A stretch of 64,000 nt of DNA from Chitinophagaceae bacterium UBA1953 (GCA_002336115.1 DDEN01000022.1:186001-250000); one strand, 5' to 3'. Positions 34,717-43,976 are shown, numbered from the stretch's first letter. Notes: generated from the sequence alone by a model not told the origin. Program-made: numbers and translations.

Positions 34717-35556
34717 TCATTCCTTTTTCAGATTAAGCTGAACAAAAACAGGCAAATGATCTGATGGATAATGCAAATCTTTTGAATCAGACAATACTGC
34801 ATATTTATTTACAATCCAATCACTGTTCTTTGAAATAAAAATGTAATCAATCAGTTTCACAACAGGCTCATCATGTTTAAATCCATTAAATGTTCCTGAA
34901 GGACCAAATGGTTTCTGCACAGAAGCTTCTCTTGTATCAATCATCTTTTGTTTTAATGACTGAATTCTTGGCTCTGTTGGTTCAGTATTAAAATCGCCTG
35001 TAAGCACTACCGGATACTTTTGTTTGTTCAGTGAGTTTATTTTTGAAACAATCAGTTCAAGACTTTTTGTACGGGCAACCTCGCCCACATGATCGAGGTG
35101 TGTGTTGAACATCCAGAAATATTTTTTATTGAGTTTATCATACAAAAGAACATACGTGCATATTCTGTTCAGTGCGGCATCCCATCCTTTTGAAATAACA
35201 TCGGGAGTTTCTGACAACCAGAACGTACCTGATTTCTTCAAATCAAACCTGCTCTTTTTATAAAAAATGGATGAAGCTTCGCCCTGTTTATTGCCATCTC
35301 TTCCTGTACTTACATATTTATACTCGGGCAATGCAGATGCAATATCAATTACCTGGTTGGGTAATCCTTCCTGAATACCAAACACATCCGGTTCATAAAA
35401 CTTCAACTGACCGGTAAAAAAATCTTTCCGTTCAGACCACATATTTGCTCCATCTGACTTCACATCGAGACGGATGTTATAAGTCATTACTTTAATATCC
35501 TGGGCATACCCAATAAAAGAAAACAATAAAAACTGGAGCAGTAAAAGTGTACGCAT
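34717..35556 (-). CDS. Exported endonuclease/exonuclease/phosphatase family hydrolase
   Basis: 279 residues with a signal peptide ending YAQ. The EEP fold is marked by KVMTYNIRLD, FGIQEGLPNQ, NTHLDHVG, TGDFNTEP and the final PSDHLPVFVQL. Members hydrolyse phosphodiesters in nucleic acids, lipids or sugars. It lies between GH16 and GH127 genes in the polysaccharide locus, where such enzymes are common; the substrate there is unknown. Confidence 0.88.
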   Translation of the reverse strand: MRTLLLLQFLLFSFIGYAQDIKVMTYNIRLDVKSDGANMWSERKDFFTGQLKFYEPDVFGIQEGLPNQVIDIASALPEYKYVSTGRDGNKQGEASSIFYKKSRFDLKKSGTFWLSETPDVISKGWDAALNRICTYVLLYDKLNKKYFWMFNTHLDHVGEVARTKSLELIVSKINSLNKQKYPVVLTGDFNTEPTEPRIQSLKQKMIDTREASVQKPFGPSGTFNGFKHDEPVVKLIDYIFISKNSDWIVNKYAVLSDSKDLHYPSDHLPVFVQLNLKKE

Positions 35557-35621
35557 GATTATATAAGATTAAAACGTTTTATCGTTTAAAGGAACTATAC
35601 AATTTAACAATTGCCAAAATT

Positions 35622-36413
35622 TTATTTCTGATATATTCTTACGTAATCAACTTCCATTGTTGCAGGAAAGATGGAATCATCTGTTCCGTATTTGCCTCCC
35701 CAATTGCCACCAATTGCTAAATTCAGAATAAGAAAAAACGGCTGATCAAAAGGCCATTCTTTTACAGTACGATGTTCATTTAACCCAGTGTAATAAACTT
35801 TTCCATCAAGGAGAAAATCAATTTTATCGGGAGTCCATTCAATTGAATAAACATGAAATTGTGAATACGGGTCATTAATAAATATTCCCTTTGTTTTCTG
35901 CGTTCCCCTTACATGATTATATGTTTCAGAATGCAATGAACCAAAAATGCTGTCTTTCATATAACCAACATGTTCCATAATATCAATTTCACCACATTGA
36001 GGCCATCCTGCTGAATCAATATTTTTTCCAAGCATCCAGATAGCTGGCCAGGTTCCTTTACCTGCAGGAAGTTTTGCTTTTACTTCAATGCGCCCGTACT
36101 TCCAGTAAATTTTATTTTTTGTGTACAGCCTGGCAGATGAATATTTCTTCCCGGAAATATCTTCTTTAATTGCTGTAATTTTTAATGTTCCGTTACTTAC
36201 ACCAGCGTTCTTACTGTTTTTATAAGTGTACCATTGAGCTTCATTGTTTCCCCAGCCGGATTTGTTACCAACTGTATCAAAATTCCATTTCTGTGAAGAA
36301 GGAATACCTGAGTAACTAAATTCATCATGCCAAACAAGTTTCCAATTTTTGGTCTGTGAAAAAATTGACTGTAATAATATGAATGACAAACTCACCAGAA
36401 AAAAATGTTTCAT
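35622..36413 (-). CDS. GH16 family endo-beta-glucanase
   Basis: 263 residues with a signal peptide ending IFSQ. The GH16 catalytic motif GEIDIMEHVG contains Glu142, Asp144 and Glu147; upstream YGRIEVKAKLPAGKGTWPAIWML and downstream FHVYSIEWTPDKIDFLLDGK complete the family pattern. It is likely an endo-acting laminarinase or mixed-linkage glucanase. It lies after a strong hairpin that follows susD and is the first enzyme gene of the locus. Confidence 0.92.
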   Translation of the reverse strand: MKHFFLVSLSFILLQSIFSQTKNWKLVWHDEFSYSGIPSSQKWNFDTVGNKSGWGNNEAQWYTYKNSKNAGVSNGTLKITAIKEDISGKKYSSARLYTKNKIYWKYGRIEVKAKLPAGKGTWPAIWMLGKNIDSAGWPQCGEIDIMEHVGYMKDSIFGSLHSETYNHVRGTQKTKGIFINDPYSQFHVYSIEWTPDKIDFLLDGKVYYTGLNEHRTVKEWPFDQPFFLILNLAIGGNWGGKYGTDDSIFPATMEVDYVRIYQK

Positions 36414-36470
36414 GCGAACAAACTATTAGAAGATTTTTTGTAATTCCTGATTGTACCTTATAAAGTTCTG

Positions 36471-36494
36471 TCCCCGGTACATTTGTACCGGGGA
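36471..36494. repeat. Stable hairpin between susD and the GH16 gene
   Basis: TCCCCGGTAC and GTACCGGGGA form a perfect 10-pair stem with a four-base loop. Flanking AGTTC/GAACT bases extend it. No T run follows on the minus strand, so it is not a normal terminator for this operon. Confidence 0.8.
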
Positions 36495-36524
36495 TGAACT
36501 GTCATATGAATAGTCACTGCCTGC

Positions 36525-38075
36525 TTACTGTAACCACCATGGGGTTTTGTTCACTTCATCAAATCCGCCAAACTGATCTGCAACAGCTTGTTTATAGTTC
36601 ACTGGATTTTTTGTTAATTCATCAGTGGGGTACATATTGCGTTTAGGAGCCATTGTTGGTGCTGCCGAATTTAAAGAAGTAGCGGGATCAATCGGGAAGA
36701 CAGGATAGCCTGTACGCAGATAATTTCTGTACGACATACCACCTCCCTGGAAGAAATCAATAAAATAACGTTGCATCCATATCTGCTGCAGACGATCTGT
36801 ATTTGTTCCTCCTGTTTTGTATGCAGCTTCACCTGTGAAATAGTTATCAATATACGATTGAGTGATTGCCATTCCGTGAAGGTTTGCCTGTGTCACAGTA
36901 CTTAAATCTTTGTAGTAAGCAAGTTGTGCTTTTACACCTGCTTCATAATAAGATTGTGCAGTTGCAGTTCCACCGGTAATCCATCCTTCTTCGGCTGCTT
37001 CAGCAAGAATGAAACATTGTTCAGCATAAGAGAAGAAAAGATATGGATCGCCAATCCTTGATGCTGATGATGCATAACGTTTATTAATCAAAGAATACTT
37101 GCCAGCTGCCCTGTTAAGATCAAGCTGATTAGGAGATAATTCTGTAGGCGCTCCTTCATAAGCTGCGAAATCATTATCAAGCAAGCCGCCTGTAATTTTA
37201 TAAGCTGCTGGTTCAGCAAAGTAAAACAACCTGCGGTCATTTACGTTTCTCAATGCATCAACCATCAGCTTTGAAATTGCTAAGTTTACCCTTGTGCCTT
37301 CTCCATTGTAAAAAGGATAGGTTGCATTGGAATTATCGAGATAGGGCAATTGAAAAACATCAGCATTCCCTGATAATAAATTTCCTGAAGCTACAATTTC
37401 AGCAAAGCGGGCTTTCTGTGCAGCAGTTATTTTTTTACTGATGGTTTGCAATACTCTTAACTGCATAGCATTGCAAAGCCTGCGCCATTTTGTGGCATTT
37501 CCAGCATACGACAGAATATCACCATTAAAGTTTTTGCCTTCAGCAAACTTCGCTTCTGCTGTTTTCAAATCATTTAAAATGGCTGCAAATACATCTGCCT
37601 GCTTATCATATTTGGGTTGTGTAATCCCTTCTTCAGCTTTACCTGCTTCAGAATAAGGAATATCACCCATATCCAACGTAGCACTAAACCCATACGATGC
37701 TTTTAAAAATAAAGCCAGCCCTTCATAAGAAGGAAGTTGCGGATTTCCTTTCGCAAATTCAACCATTCTTTTGAGTGCTGTTAAATTCTGAGCACCACCA
37801 AACGATCCATAAGGATAGTAAGAAGAGTAGTATTGATAAGGATTAGCTGTATTTGTAAGATTTGTACAATGCTTACCTAATAGTTGAGCAGTTGCCCAAT
37901 CTGTTGGATTTGGATTCCAGAAACGGTATGTACTTTTTAATACCGTTGTGGCCAGCATATCAGGCGAAACAGATGTTGGTACATCCGGGTTGGTATTTAA
38001 CTTATCAAATTTGCTACATGAGCCTGCAACAGTAATGGCAGCCATTGCAAGCAGTATATAATATATTTTTTTCAT
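36525..38075 (-). CDS. SusD/RagB-like outer-membrane glycan-binding lipoprotein
   Basis: 516 residues with a lipobox ending AGSC at about residue 20, followed by SKFDKLNTNPDVPTSVSPDML, the SusD-2 (PF12771-like) beginning. TPR-like helices follow (AKYSLINKRYASSASRIGDPYLFFSYAEQCFILAEAAEEGW in pieces). It sits on the SusC pore as a lid and captures oligosaccharide at the cell surface. It is 11 bases after susC. Confidence 0.92.
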   Translation of the reverse strand: MKKIYYILLAMAAITVAGSCSKFDKLNTNPDVPTSVSPDMLATTVLKSTYRFWNPNPTDWATAQLLGKHCTNLTNTANPYQYYSSYYPYGSFGGAQNLTALKRMVEFAKGNPQLPSYEGLALFLKASYGFSATLDMGDIPYSEAGKAEEGITQPKYDKQADVFAAILNDLKTAEAKFAEGKNFNGDILSYAGNATKWRRLCNAMQLRVLQTISKKITAAQKARFAEIVASGNLLSGNADVFQLPYLDNSNATYPFYNGEGTRVNLAISKLMVDALRNVNDRRLFYFAEPAAYKITGGLLDNDFAAYEGAPTELSPNQLDLNRAAGKYSLINKRYASSASRIGDPYLFFSYAEQCFILAEAAEEGWITGGTATAQSYYEAGVKAQLAYYKDLSTVTQANLHGMAITQSYIDNYFTGEAAYKTGGTNTDRLQQIWMQRYFIDFFQGGGMSYRNYLRTGYPVFPIDPATSLNSAAPTMAPKRNMYPTDELTKNPVNYKQAVADQFGGFDEVNKTPWWLQ

Positions 38076-38086
38076 TGCTGCAGTTT

Positions 38087-41000
38087 TTAGAAGGTGAAAT
38101 TAAGTTTGAAGCCGAGGTACCTTGTTGATGGATCTGCAAAATCTTCATTACCACCATCGGGATCAGAATATTTAAACTGTTTCGCTTTCAGAAATACGTT
38201 TTGCCCGATAAAACTTATAGAAGCTGCTTTTGCAACTTTGTGTAACAGTTTAACCGGCACATCGTATGTCAAAGAAATTTCACGCAGTTTGAAAAATGTT
38301 TTGGAATAAGTATCTGCAATGCTGCCATTGCCACCCCATGCACTGCTGTTATGCAAAGCAATCATATATTGCTTATATGTGGTTGCCGTGGTGTTTTTTC
38401 CGTATACACGTGTGTCAGTGACAATATTACCTACAGCATCATAAGTAGCAGAACCTGAAGTTACAATCACTCCCTGACCAACATAGTTCGTCAAAGTTTT
38501 ACCTGCCGCAGCTAATGCTGCATTACCAGCTGCACCACCACCTGCTCCATAATAAATACCTGCTGCAATTACATCCATTTCCCTTTCAGGTGAAATACTT
38601 TCAGGATGAACGCCTGCCTGCCACATATAGCTTTCTGTTCTTGTATTTGTAATACCACCATTTACACCATCAAACGAAACGAAGAAACTGAAGTTTTTAT
38701 ATTTTAAATTGGCGTTAACACCCCAGATAAATTTTGGATCAGAATACCCAAACAACTGATCGTATCCATACGTAATTGGAAGACCACTTGTGTTATGTAT
38801 AATATTCCCTTGCGGATCACGCTGAAAATCTCTGCTGATGAAATGATCAGCACGTTTTCCTACTGCAACCCAGGGTTTTTTAGCAGAATAAACAGAATCT
38901 AACTTGGTATAGTAACTGGCAAAAGTTGTCCAGTTAAGTCCCAAATCCAATTGCCACTCTTTATTTTTTAGCGGTGTGCCATTCAAAATTATTTCCCAAC
39001 CACGGCGGGTTATTTCTTCTTTAAAATTGGTAACAAGACCACTATATCCTGATGCCGATGTTAAACCTACAGTTGTAATGCGATCGAATGTTCTTTTCGT
39101 ATAGTAAGATACATCCATCATCAACCTGTTTTTAAGAAACATCGCCTGTAAGCCCTGCTCATAAGTTTCATAACTGGTTGGGGCAATTGTTGGAGAATAT
39201 AAATTACTTGGAACACCTGCTCCGTTTAATGCGCCCCATGTAGCAGCACTGATTGAATAACTGCTGTTGATTTCATAAATAGAAGCAGGTCTTTTCGACA
39301 TTGTCCATGAGCTTCTGAGTTTTAATAAATCAAGCCAACCTTTTGTTTGAGGTAATAATTCTGAAGCAATAAAACTTCCTGCTACTGATGGATAAAAATA
39401 TGAACGTTGTGATTTTGCCAATGTAGAGCTCCAGTCGTTACGTCCTGTTGCTTCTAAAAACAGCATTCTCTTCCAGGAAACTGCTGCACGTCCAAATACA
39501 GAGTTTACCTGTTGAGCGTAAGTACTCTGCGATACCTGGGCAGAGTTAATTGATGCCTTGATAGAGAAAAATCCGGGAACAGAAATACCACCTTGTGTAC
39601 TGGCATTCATATTATCGTCCCTTCTATAGAAAATTGTTCCCCCGGCAAGATATTCAACAGTAAAATCTTTTATTTTCCGGTCACCAGAAAGCAACAAGTC
39701 GGTATTGTTACTGAAACCATTACTTACTCCAATATTATACTGTCCTTTTCTTCCTCCATTCCAACCACTGTAATCAGCACCAGGAACACCTGTGTTACCT
39801 GAAGAAAGATAAGAACCCCATGAAGATCTTAACTGTCCGGTTTCTTTATAAAAATCAACGCCTGAACGAAGAGTGGCTTTAAGCCAGCCTGTTAACTGGT
39901 AACTCATAGTTAAATCGGCATTGAAAATGTCTCTGGAAATTTCATTTGTTTTTTCGTAACGGTCGAAATAAGGATTGTTTTCCGAACTACCGGCGTAGCT
40001 GTCAATTGTAGTTCCCGTTAATCCAAAATGGTTGTTTTGAATTTCACCGGGTTTAATCCAGTAATTATTTTTATAAAGACTAAGATCCCAATCAGAAGGT
40101 GACCAGATTAAAATGCTGTACATTGGATCGTAAGATGTATAACCATTGGATCCAATATTTTTAGAAGCCTTTCTCGCATAAGATAAATTTGTACTCATTT
40201 TAAATTTATCCAGGTTAAGATCGGCACCAAAAGAGTATGTATATTTTTGAAGCTTGGCATTGGGATAACGTCCCTTATTTTCTACCCAGTTAAAAGAATT
40301 CCTGAGTGATACATTATCCTTATGATACCCAACATTTACATTATTATTGGTAACATATCCCTGTTCCAGAAAATTTCTAAAATTGTTCATACCAACAGGT
40401 AAATAAGGCCGTACTGTAAATGTTTTTGTAATTGGATCCCATTGATTTTGATTTGAACCATCCATTTTTCCACCCCAAGAAGCATCTGAGTTAAGCGAAT
40501 AAACACCACTGCCACCCCGGCCATATACTCCCTGTTTTTCAGGAATGGCAAGAAATCCTGCAGTAAACATTGTATTGGTTGTAAAATCAACAGTGATCCC
40601 TGCTTTTGTTGAGCTTCCATTTTTAGTTGTAATTAAAATAGCACCATTTGCTCCACGAAAACCATACAAAGCCGAAGCAGTTGCACCTTTTAATACGCTG
40701 ATTGACTCAATATCTTCAGAAGAAATATCGCCCAATGTTTTATTTTGATAAGCGATTCCATCAATAACAATCAATGGTTTTTCACCACGGATAGTAAGAT
40801 CAGGAATAGCTGCAAAATCGGGAGAGTTTTTAACCAGCATACCTGCTATTTTACCCGTTAATGATGTAGCTACATCAAGACCTGAAACCTTCTGAATATT
40901 ATCACCTGAAATTTTTTGTACAGAATAGCCCAGTGCTTTTTCTGAACGTTTAATACCCAATGCTGTAACCACTACATTCTGCATTTCCTGGAAAGAATCT

Positions 41001-41626
41001 GACATTACAATTGCATAATCTCTTTTACCTGCAGATACTTTCACACTTTGCGAAATTTTGCCGATATAAGTAAATGTGATGACATCATTATTTTCAGCCT
41101 GGAGAGAGAAATTACCATTACCATCAGTAGTTGTTCCGGCCTTTGTTCTTACGTTCACAACACTTACACCCGGAACAGGAGTTCCCTTTTCATCAGTAAC
41201 TCTTCCTTTTATTTCAAAAGCTAAAACCTCAGGTGCCGGTGGAATTACAACTATAGGCGGAGTTTGTTTTCTTTTGATAACAATGGTCCTGTCTGCAATG
41301 CTGTACGTAAGTTGCTGATCTTTCAGGCAAACATCAAGCACATCTTCTATACTGCCTTTTTTGATGTTGATTGATACGTTTTTTGTTTGTGTAAGCATTT
41401 CATCGGCATACAGAAAGTTATATCCTGTTTGCTTGCGGATTTCTGAAAATACTTTTTCAAGTGAAATATTATTTTCCTGTATTGTAATCTTTTGAGAGTA
41501 AGTTCTGGCACTTACCTGTAGCGAAGCAACGATTATTAAAACTGTTACAAGTTTCATAATCCGAAAAGTTTTGGTTAAAAATCCAGACGGTCTTGTCCCG
41601 GATTTAGAAAGAACATTTAAATACAT
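38087..41626 (-). CDS. SusC/RagA TonB-dependent transporter with N-terminal STN domain
   Basis: 1179 residues. The start at 41626 gives a pre-sequence typical of this class; a start at 41557 (MKLVTVLIIVASLQVSAR) is possible. Order: signal peptide, STN signalling domain (about 50-105, KITIQENNISLEKVFSEIRKQTGYNFLYADEM in pieces), carboxypeptidase-like beta-sandwich (about 137-210), plug (from about 220, LGIKRSEKALGYSVQKI), and 22-strand barrel ending FKLNFTF. The STN domain contacts the FecR protein next door, linking transport to sigma-factor release. Confidence 0.93.
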   Translation of the reverse strand: MYLNVLSKSGTRPSGFLTKTFRIMKLVTVLIIVASLQVSARTYSQKITIQENNISLEKVFSEIRKQTGYNFLYADEMLTQTKNVSINIKKGSIEDVLDVCLKDQQLTYSIADRTIVIKRKQTPPIVVIPPAPEVLAFEIKGRVTDEKGTPVPGVSVVNVRTKAGTTTDGNGNFSLQAENNDVITFTYIGKISQSVKVSAGKRDYAIVMSDSFQEMQNVVVTALGIKRSEKALGYSVQKISGDNIQKVSGLDVATSLTGKIAGMLVKNSPDFAAIPDLTIRGEKPLIVIDGIAYQNKTLGDISSEDIESISVLKGATASALYGFRGANGAILITTKNGSSTKAGITVDFTTNTMFTAGFLAIPEKQGVYGRGGSGVYSLNSDASWGGKMDGSNQNQWDPITKTFTVRPYLPVGMNNFRNFLEQGYVTNNNVNVGYHKDNVSLRNSFNWVENKGRYPNAKLQKYTYSFGADLNLDKFKMSTNLSYARKASKNIGSNGYTSYDPMYSILIWSPSDWDLSLYKNNYWIKPGEIQNNHFGLTGTTIDSYAGSSENNPYFDRYEKTNEISRDIFNADLTMSYQLTGWLKATLRSGVDFYKETGQLRSSWGSYLSSGNTGVPGADYSGWNGGRKGQYNIGVSNGFSNNTDLLLSGDRKIKDFTVEYLAGGTIFYRRDDNMNASTQGGISVPGFFSIKASINSAQVSQSTYAQQVNSVFGRAAVSWKRMLFLEATGRNDWSSTLAKSQRSYFYPSVAGSFIASELLPQTKGWLDLLKLRSSWTMSKRPASIYEINSSYSISAATWGALNGAGVPSNLYSPTIAPTSYETYEQGLQAMFLKNRLMMDVSYYTKRTFDRITTVGLTSASGYSGLVTNFKEEITRRGWEIILNGTPLKNKEWQLDLGLNWTTFASYYTKLDSVYSAKKPWVAVGKRADHFISRDFQRDPQGNIIHNTSGLPITYGYDQLFGYSDPKFIWGVNANLKYKNFSFFVSFDGVNGGITNTRTESYMWQAGVHPESISPEREMDVIAAGIYYGAGGGAAGNAALAAAGKTLTNYVGQGVIVTSGSATYDAVGNIVTDTRVYGKNTTATTYKQYMIALHNSSAWGGNGSIADTYSKTFFKLREISLTYDVPVKLLHKVAKAASISFIGQNVFLKAKQFKYSDPDGGNEDFADPSTRYLGFKLNFTF

Positions 41627-41639
41627 AAATTTGTATTGT

Positions 41640-41732
41640 TTGGGTTGAATAATAAGCAGTCCCTGAACAGATTTGATTATTACTATACTCAGACAGTCCC
41701 CGGGTTCCGCTGCAACGGAATCCGGTTTTTTT
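41640..41732 (+). ncRNA. Candidate antisense RNA in the susC leader
   Basis: A strong plus-strand terminator (41700-41732) lies in the leader of the minus-strand susC gene, where no plus-strand gene exists. A TAAATTTG match at 41626-41633 could place a start near 41640, giving an RNA of about 90 bases antisense to the leader. Antisense RNAs of this layout (DonS) are known in Bacteroides polysaccharide loci. No direct evidence of transcription. Confidence 0.35.
41700..41732 (+). terminator. Plus-strand rho-independent terminator opposite susC leader
   Basis: A ten-pair stem (CCGGGTTCCG / CGGAATCCGG with one G-T pair, loop CTGCAA) is followed directly by seven T. On the susC strand the hairpin is preceded by A and has no T run. 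Confidence 0.75.
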
Positions 41733-41815
41733 CTGAATATTTTAATGTTCCTGGCTACCCATCTTTACCCAACCAAAAGAAAAAGCAAATCGTTAACATT
41801 TTCATGGCTTTATTT

Positions 41816-43006
41816 TTAGGGTGAAACAATAATTCGTCGTCCGTCAATTTTAAAATGTACTTCATCGGTTAAAGCAATCTTTTCAAACACTTCTTTTACA
41901 TCTTCATTGCGGGTAAGCTGTCCTGTAAAGTGAAGATTAACATTGCCCCTGTATTCAACATCTACATTATACCATCTCGAAATTTGCCGCATAATTGTTT
42001 TAACATCGGTGCTCTTGAAAATAAAAAGCCCGTTTTTCCATGCAACAGCTTCTTCAACATCAGCATTATTCATAACTGCGACACTGCCGTTTTTATTTAC
42101 ACTTGATTGCTGTCCCGGCCTTAAATATTTTATTGACTGATTGTTCTCTCCTGCTGATATTTTTACAGCTCCTTCAAGCAATGTTGTTTTAATACTTGCT
42201 TCATCATCATACGCATTCACGTTAAAATGAGTTCCGAGCACTTCAATATCAGATAAGCCTGCTTTTACTTTAAAAGGCTTTTCTTTATTTTTCGCCACTT
42301 CCATGTAAGCCTCACCGGTAATTTCAACCTTCCTTTCTTTGCCAACAAACACAACAGGAAAGCGAATAGACGATGCTGCATTTAACCAAACATTTGTACC
42401 ATCAGATAATGTAATCTGGTATTGACCTCCACGGGGAGTGGAAATTGTATTATAAAACAATTCGTCGTTTTCAGTAATAAACTTTCCGTTAATCTCATAC
42501 GCAAGCAAACCGTTTTTCAGTTTCTTCACTTTTATATTACCCTGTTCGCTGATTATACCATTGTCAGTGCTGTCTAAAATAACAGTCGATCCATCGGCCA
42601 GCGTAAGTATTGCTTTATTGCCACCAGGGATGATGGGTGCTGTTGTTTTCTGAACCTGTTTGTCCTGTTTTGCAAGTTCTCTGGTCGAATGATTGGAAAA
42701 AAGAAGGTAATATGCCCCTGTTGAAAATAAAGTAAGGAAAACGATAGTAGCTGCAACAGCTAAATATGTTTTACGCTGGGATGTTTTAACCGGTTCAGCT
42801 TCTTTACCATTATCAATTGTTACAAGCAGGCGGCCTTTAATGCGCTCGTACAGCATTTGTTCGGACATTTCTTCATTGGTATGAACTTCTGCAACACTGT
42901 CTTCAAAAGAATGATACCATTCATCTAAAGTTTGTTTTTCAGCTACAGTAAGTTGACCTTTTTGGTACTTTTCTATCAGTGCCAGTATGTTTTCTGGAAT
43001 TTGCAT
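41816..43006 (-). CDS. FecR family anti-sigma factor
   Basis: 396 residues. The cytoplasmic N-terminus (about 1-78) would hold the sigma factor, a membrane segment lies at about 80-103, and the periplasmic FecR domain follows (STPRGGQYQITLSDGTNVWLNAASSIRFP in pieces). A C-terminal DUF4974-like domain ends the chain. It relays signal from the STN domain of SusC to the sigma factor. It lies between the sigma gene (79 bases) and susC (189 bases). Confidence 0.93.
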   Translation of the reverse strand: MQIPENILALIEKYQKGQLTVAEKQTLDEWYHSFEDSVAEVHTNEEMSEQMLYERIKGRLLVTIDNGKEAEPVKTSQRKTYLAVAATIVFLTLFSTGAYYLLFSNHSTRELAKQDKQVQKTTAPIIPGGNKAILTLADGSTVILDSTDNGIISEQGNIKVKKLKNGLLAYEINGKFITENDELFYNTISTPRGGQYQITLSDGTNVWLNAASSIRFPVVFVGKERKVEITGEAYMEVAKNKEKPFKVKAGLSDIEVLGTHFNVNAYDDEASIKTTLLEGAVKISAGENNQSIKYLRPGQQSSVNKNGSVAVMNNADVEEAVAWKNGLFIFKSTDVKTIMRQISRWYNVDVEYRGNVNLHFTGQLTRNEDVKEVFEKIALTDEVHFKIDGRRIIVSP

Positions 43007-43085
43007 ATCAATATATAAGTGTACAGAAAGAGATAAATCCCCTACGTGCGGCTTAAACTTTTTTCAAAAAAGAGTTTCTGAAGAA

Positions 43086-43646
43086 TTAAATAAATATTTG
43101 CAGAACTGTTCTGGTTGCCAGTTTTAACTGTTTAATGGCTTTACCGAGCTGATTTTCAACCGTTTTGGGGGATAGATTAAGCTTTTGTGCAATTTGTTTT
43201 ACAGGCATTCCTTCATTTCGGCTGTATTTAAAAATCAACCGGCATTTTTCGGGCAGGCATTCTACTTCGTTTTTTACAATTTCAAGGATGCGTTTATAAT
43301 GAAGTGAGTTTTCTACAGGCATTTCAAATACCTGTGTTTCCTCTAAGTCTTTACTAAAAAGACGGGCTTTTGATTTTGCTTTAATTTTCGACAACACCAT
43401 ATACTTTACAGCCGTTGCCAGGTAATTTTCAAGAGATTTAATTTCATTCTTTTCCCTTCCGGCCCAAAGCGAAGCAAATATATCATGAACAATATCTTCA
43501 GCAACCTGAACCTCCCTGAGCCTGTTATAGGCTATGGTAAATAACCTTTGCCAATACCTGTTGTAAAGTTCAGTAAAAGCATGTTCATCGCTTTCAGCAA
43601 GCAAATCTAAAAGTATCCGGTTGTTGTATGTTTGATACTCCTTCAT
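43086..43646 (-). CDS. ECF sigma factor of the polysaccharide locus
   Basis: 186 residues: region 2 with YNRYWQRLFTIAYNRLREVQVAEDIVHDIFASLW (in pieces) and region 4 with CRLIFKYSRNEGMPVKQIAQKLNLSPKTVENQLGKAIKQL. It belongs to the Bacteroidota sigma factors that partner FecR proteins and activate SusC/SusD operons. It is first in transcription order. The leader carries a minus-strand terminator-like hairpin at 43721-43755. Confidence 0.93.
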   Translation of the reverse strand: MKEYQTYNNRILLDLLAESDEHAFTELYNRYWQRLFTIAYNRLREVQVAEDIVHDIFASLWAGREKNEIKSLENYLATAVKYMVLSKIKAKSKARLFSKDLEETQVFEMPVENSLHYKRILEIVKNEVECLPEKCRLIFKYSRNEGMPVKQIAQKLNLSPKTVENQLGKAIKQLKLATRTVLQIFI

Positions 43647-43720
43647 TATAGCAATCGAAACCGAAATTAAACAAAACTTGTTACGGCAACAAGCTACACC
43701 ACAGATTTTGAAGTATTAAT

Positions 43721-43755
43721 AAAAAAAGAAGCGGACTAAAGAATTAGCCCGCTTT
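43721..43755 (-). terminator. Minus-strand terminator upstream of the locus sigma gene
   Basis: Read on the minus strand: AAGCGG-G-CTAA, loop TTCT, TTAG-T-CCGCTT with one internal mismatch, then CTTTTTTT. It lies 75 bases before the ECF sigma start, so it could act as an attenuator or end an upstream short RNA. Confidence 0.6.
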
Positions 43756-43852
43756 CTGATTCGTTATCATTTTTTACTGCTTCAGGATAACGTCAGAGAG
43801 ATGTACTTTTTTTAACCTTAATAGTAATAAAGATGAGGTTACAAGAAAAAAT

Positions 43853-43860
43853 GGTTGGGT
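43853..43860 (-). promoter_or_regulatory. ACCCAACC site facing the locus sigma gene
   Basis: The minus strand reads ACCCAACCATTTTTT, mirroring the plus-strand site at 43931. It is about 210 bases upstream of the ECF sigma gene at 43646. Possible -35 element of an ECF-type promoter. Confidence 0.35.
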
Positions 43861-43930
43861 TACGCTTCAAAAACGCTGATTATTGGCAAATCACTTACAT
43901 GGAAGAAAATGTTGCAAAAAAAATATTCTG

Positions 43931-43957
43931 ACCCAACCCTTTTAATAATTTAGTCTA
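43931..43957 (+). promoter_or_regulatory. ACCCAACC site and GTCTA, possible ECF promoter
   Basis: ACCCAACCCTTTT (with an AAC core) is followed 13 bases later by GTCTA, spacing and content resembling ECF sigma promoters. The next gene starts at 43977, so it may be an autoregulated promoter. Confidence 0.4.
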
Positions 43958-43976
43958 TCATATACTTAAAAACCCA

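Larger units (their letters stand above)
43647..43976. other. 330-base divergent regulatory region between two ECF sigma genes
   Basis: No gene is supported here. From left to right it holds an inverted repeat CTTGTT-N5-AACAAG (43677-43693), a minus-strand terminator (43721-43755), and two copies of ACCCAACC facing outward (minus strand 43853-43860, plus strand 43931-43938). A possible 26-codon frame starts near 43850 and has no recognisable product. Confidence 0.6.

Noticed and set aside
43850..43932. 26-codon plus-strand frame in the gap between the ECF sigma genes
   Set aside because: No likeness to a known peptide and it overlaps the ACCCAACC sites, which explain the region better.
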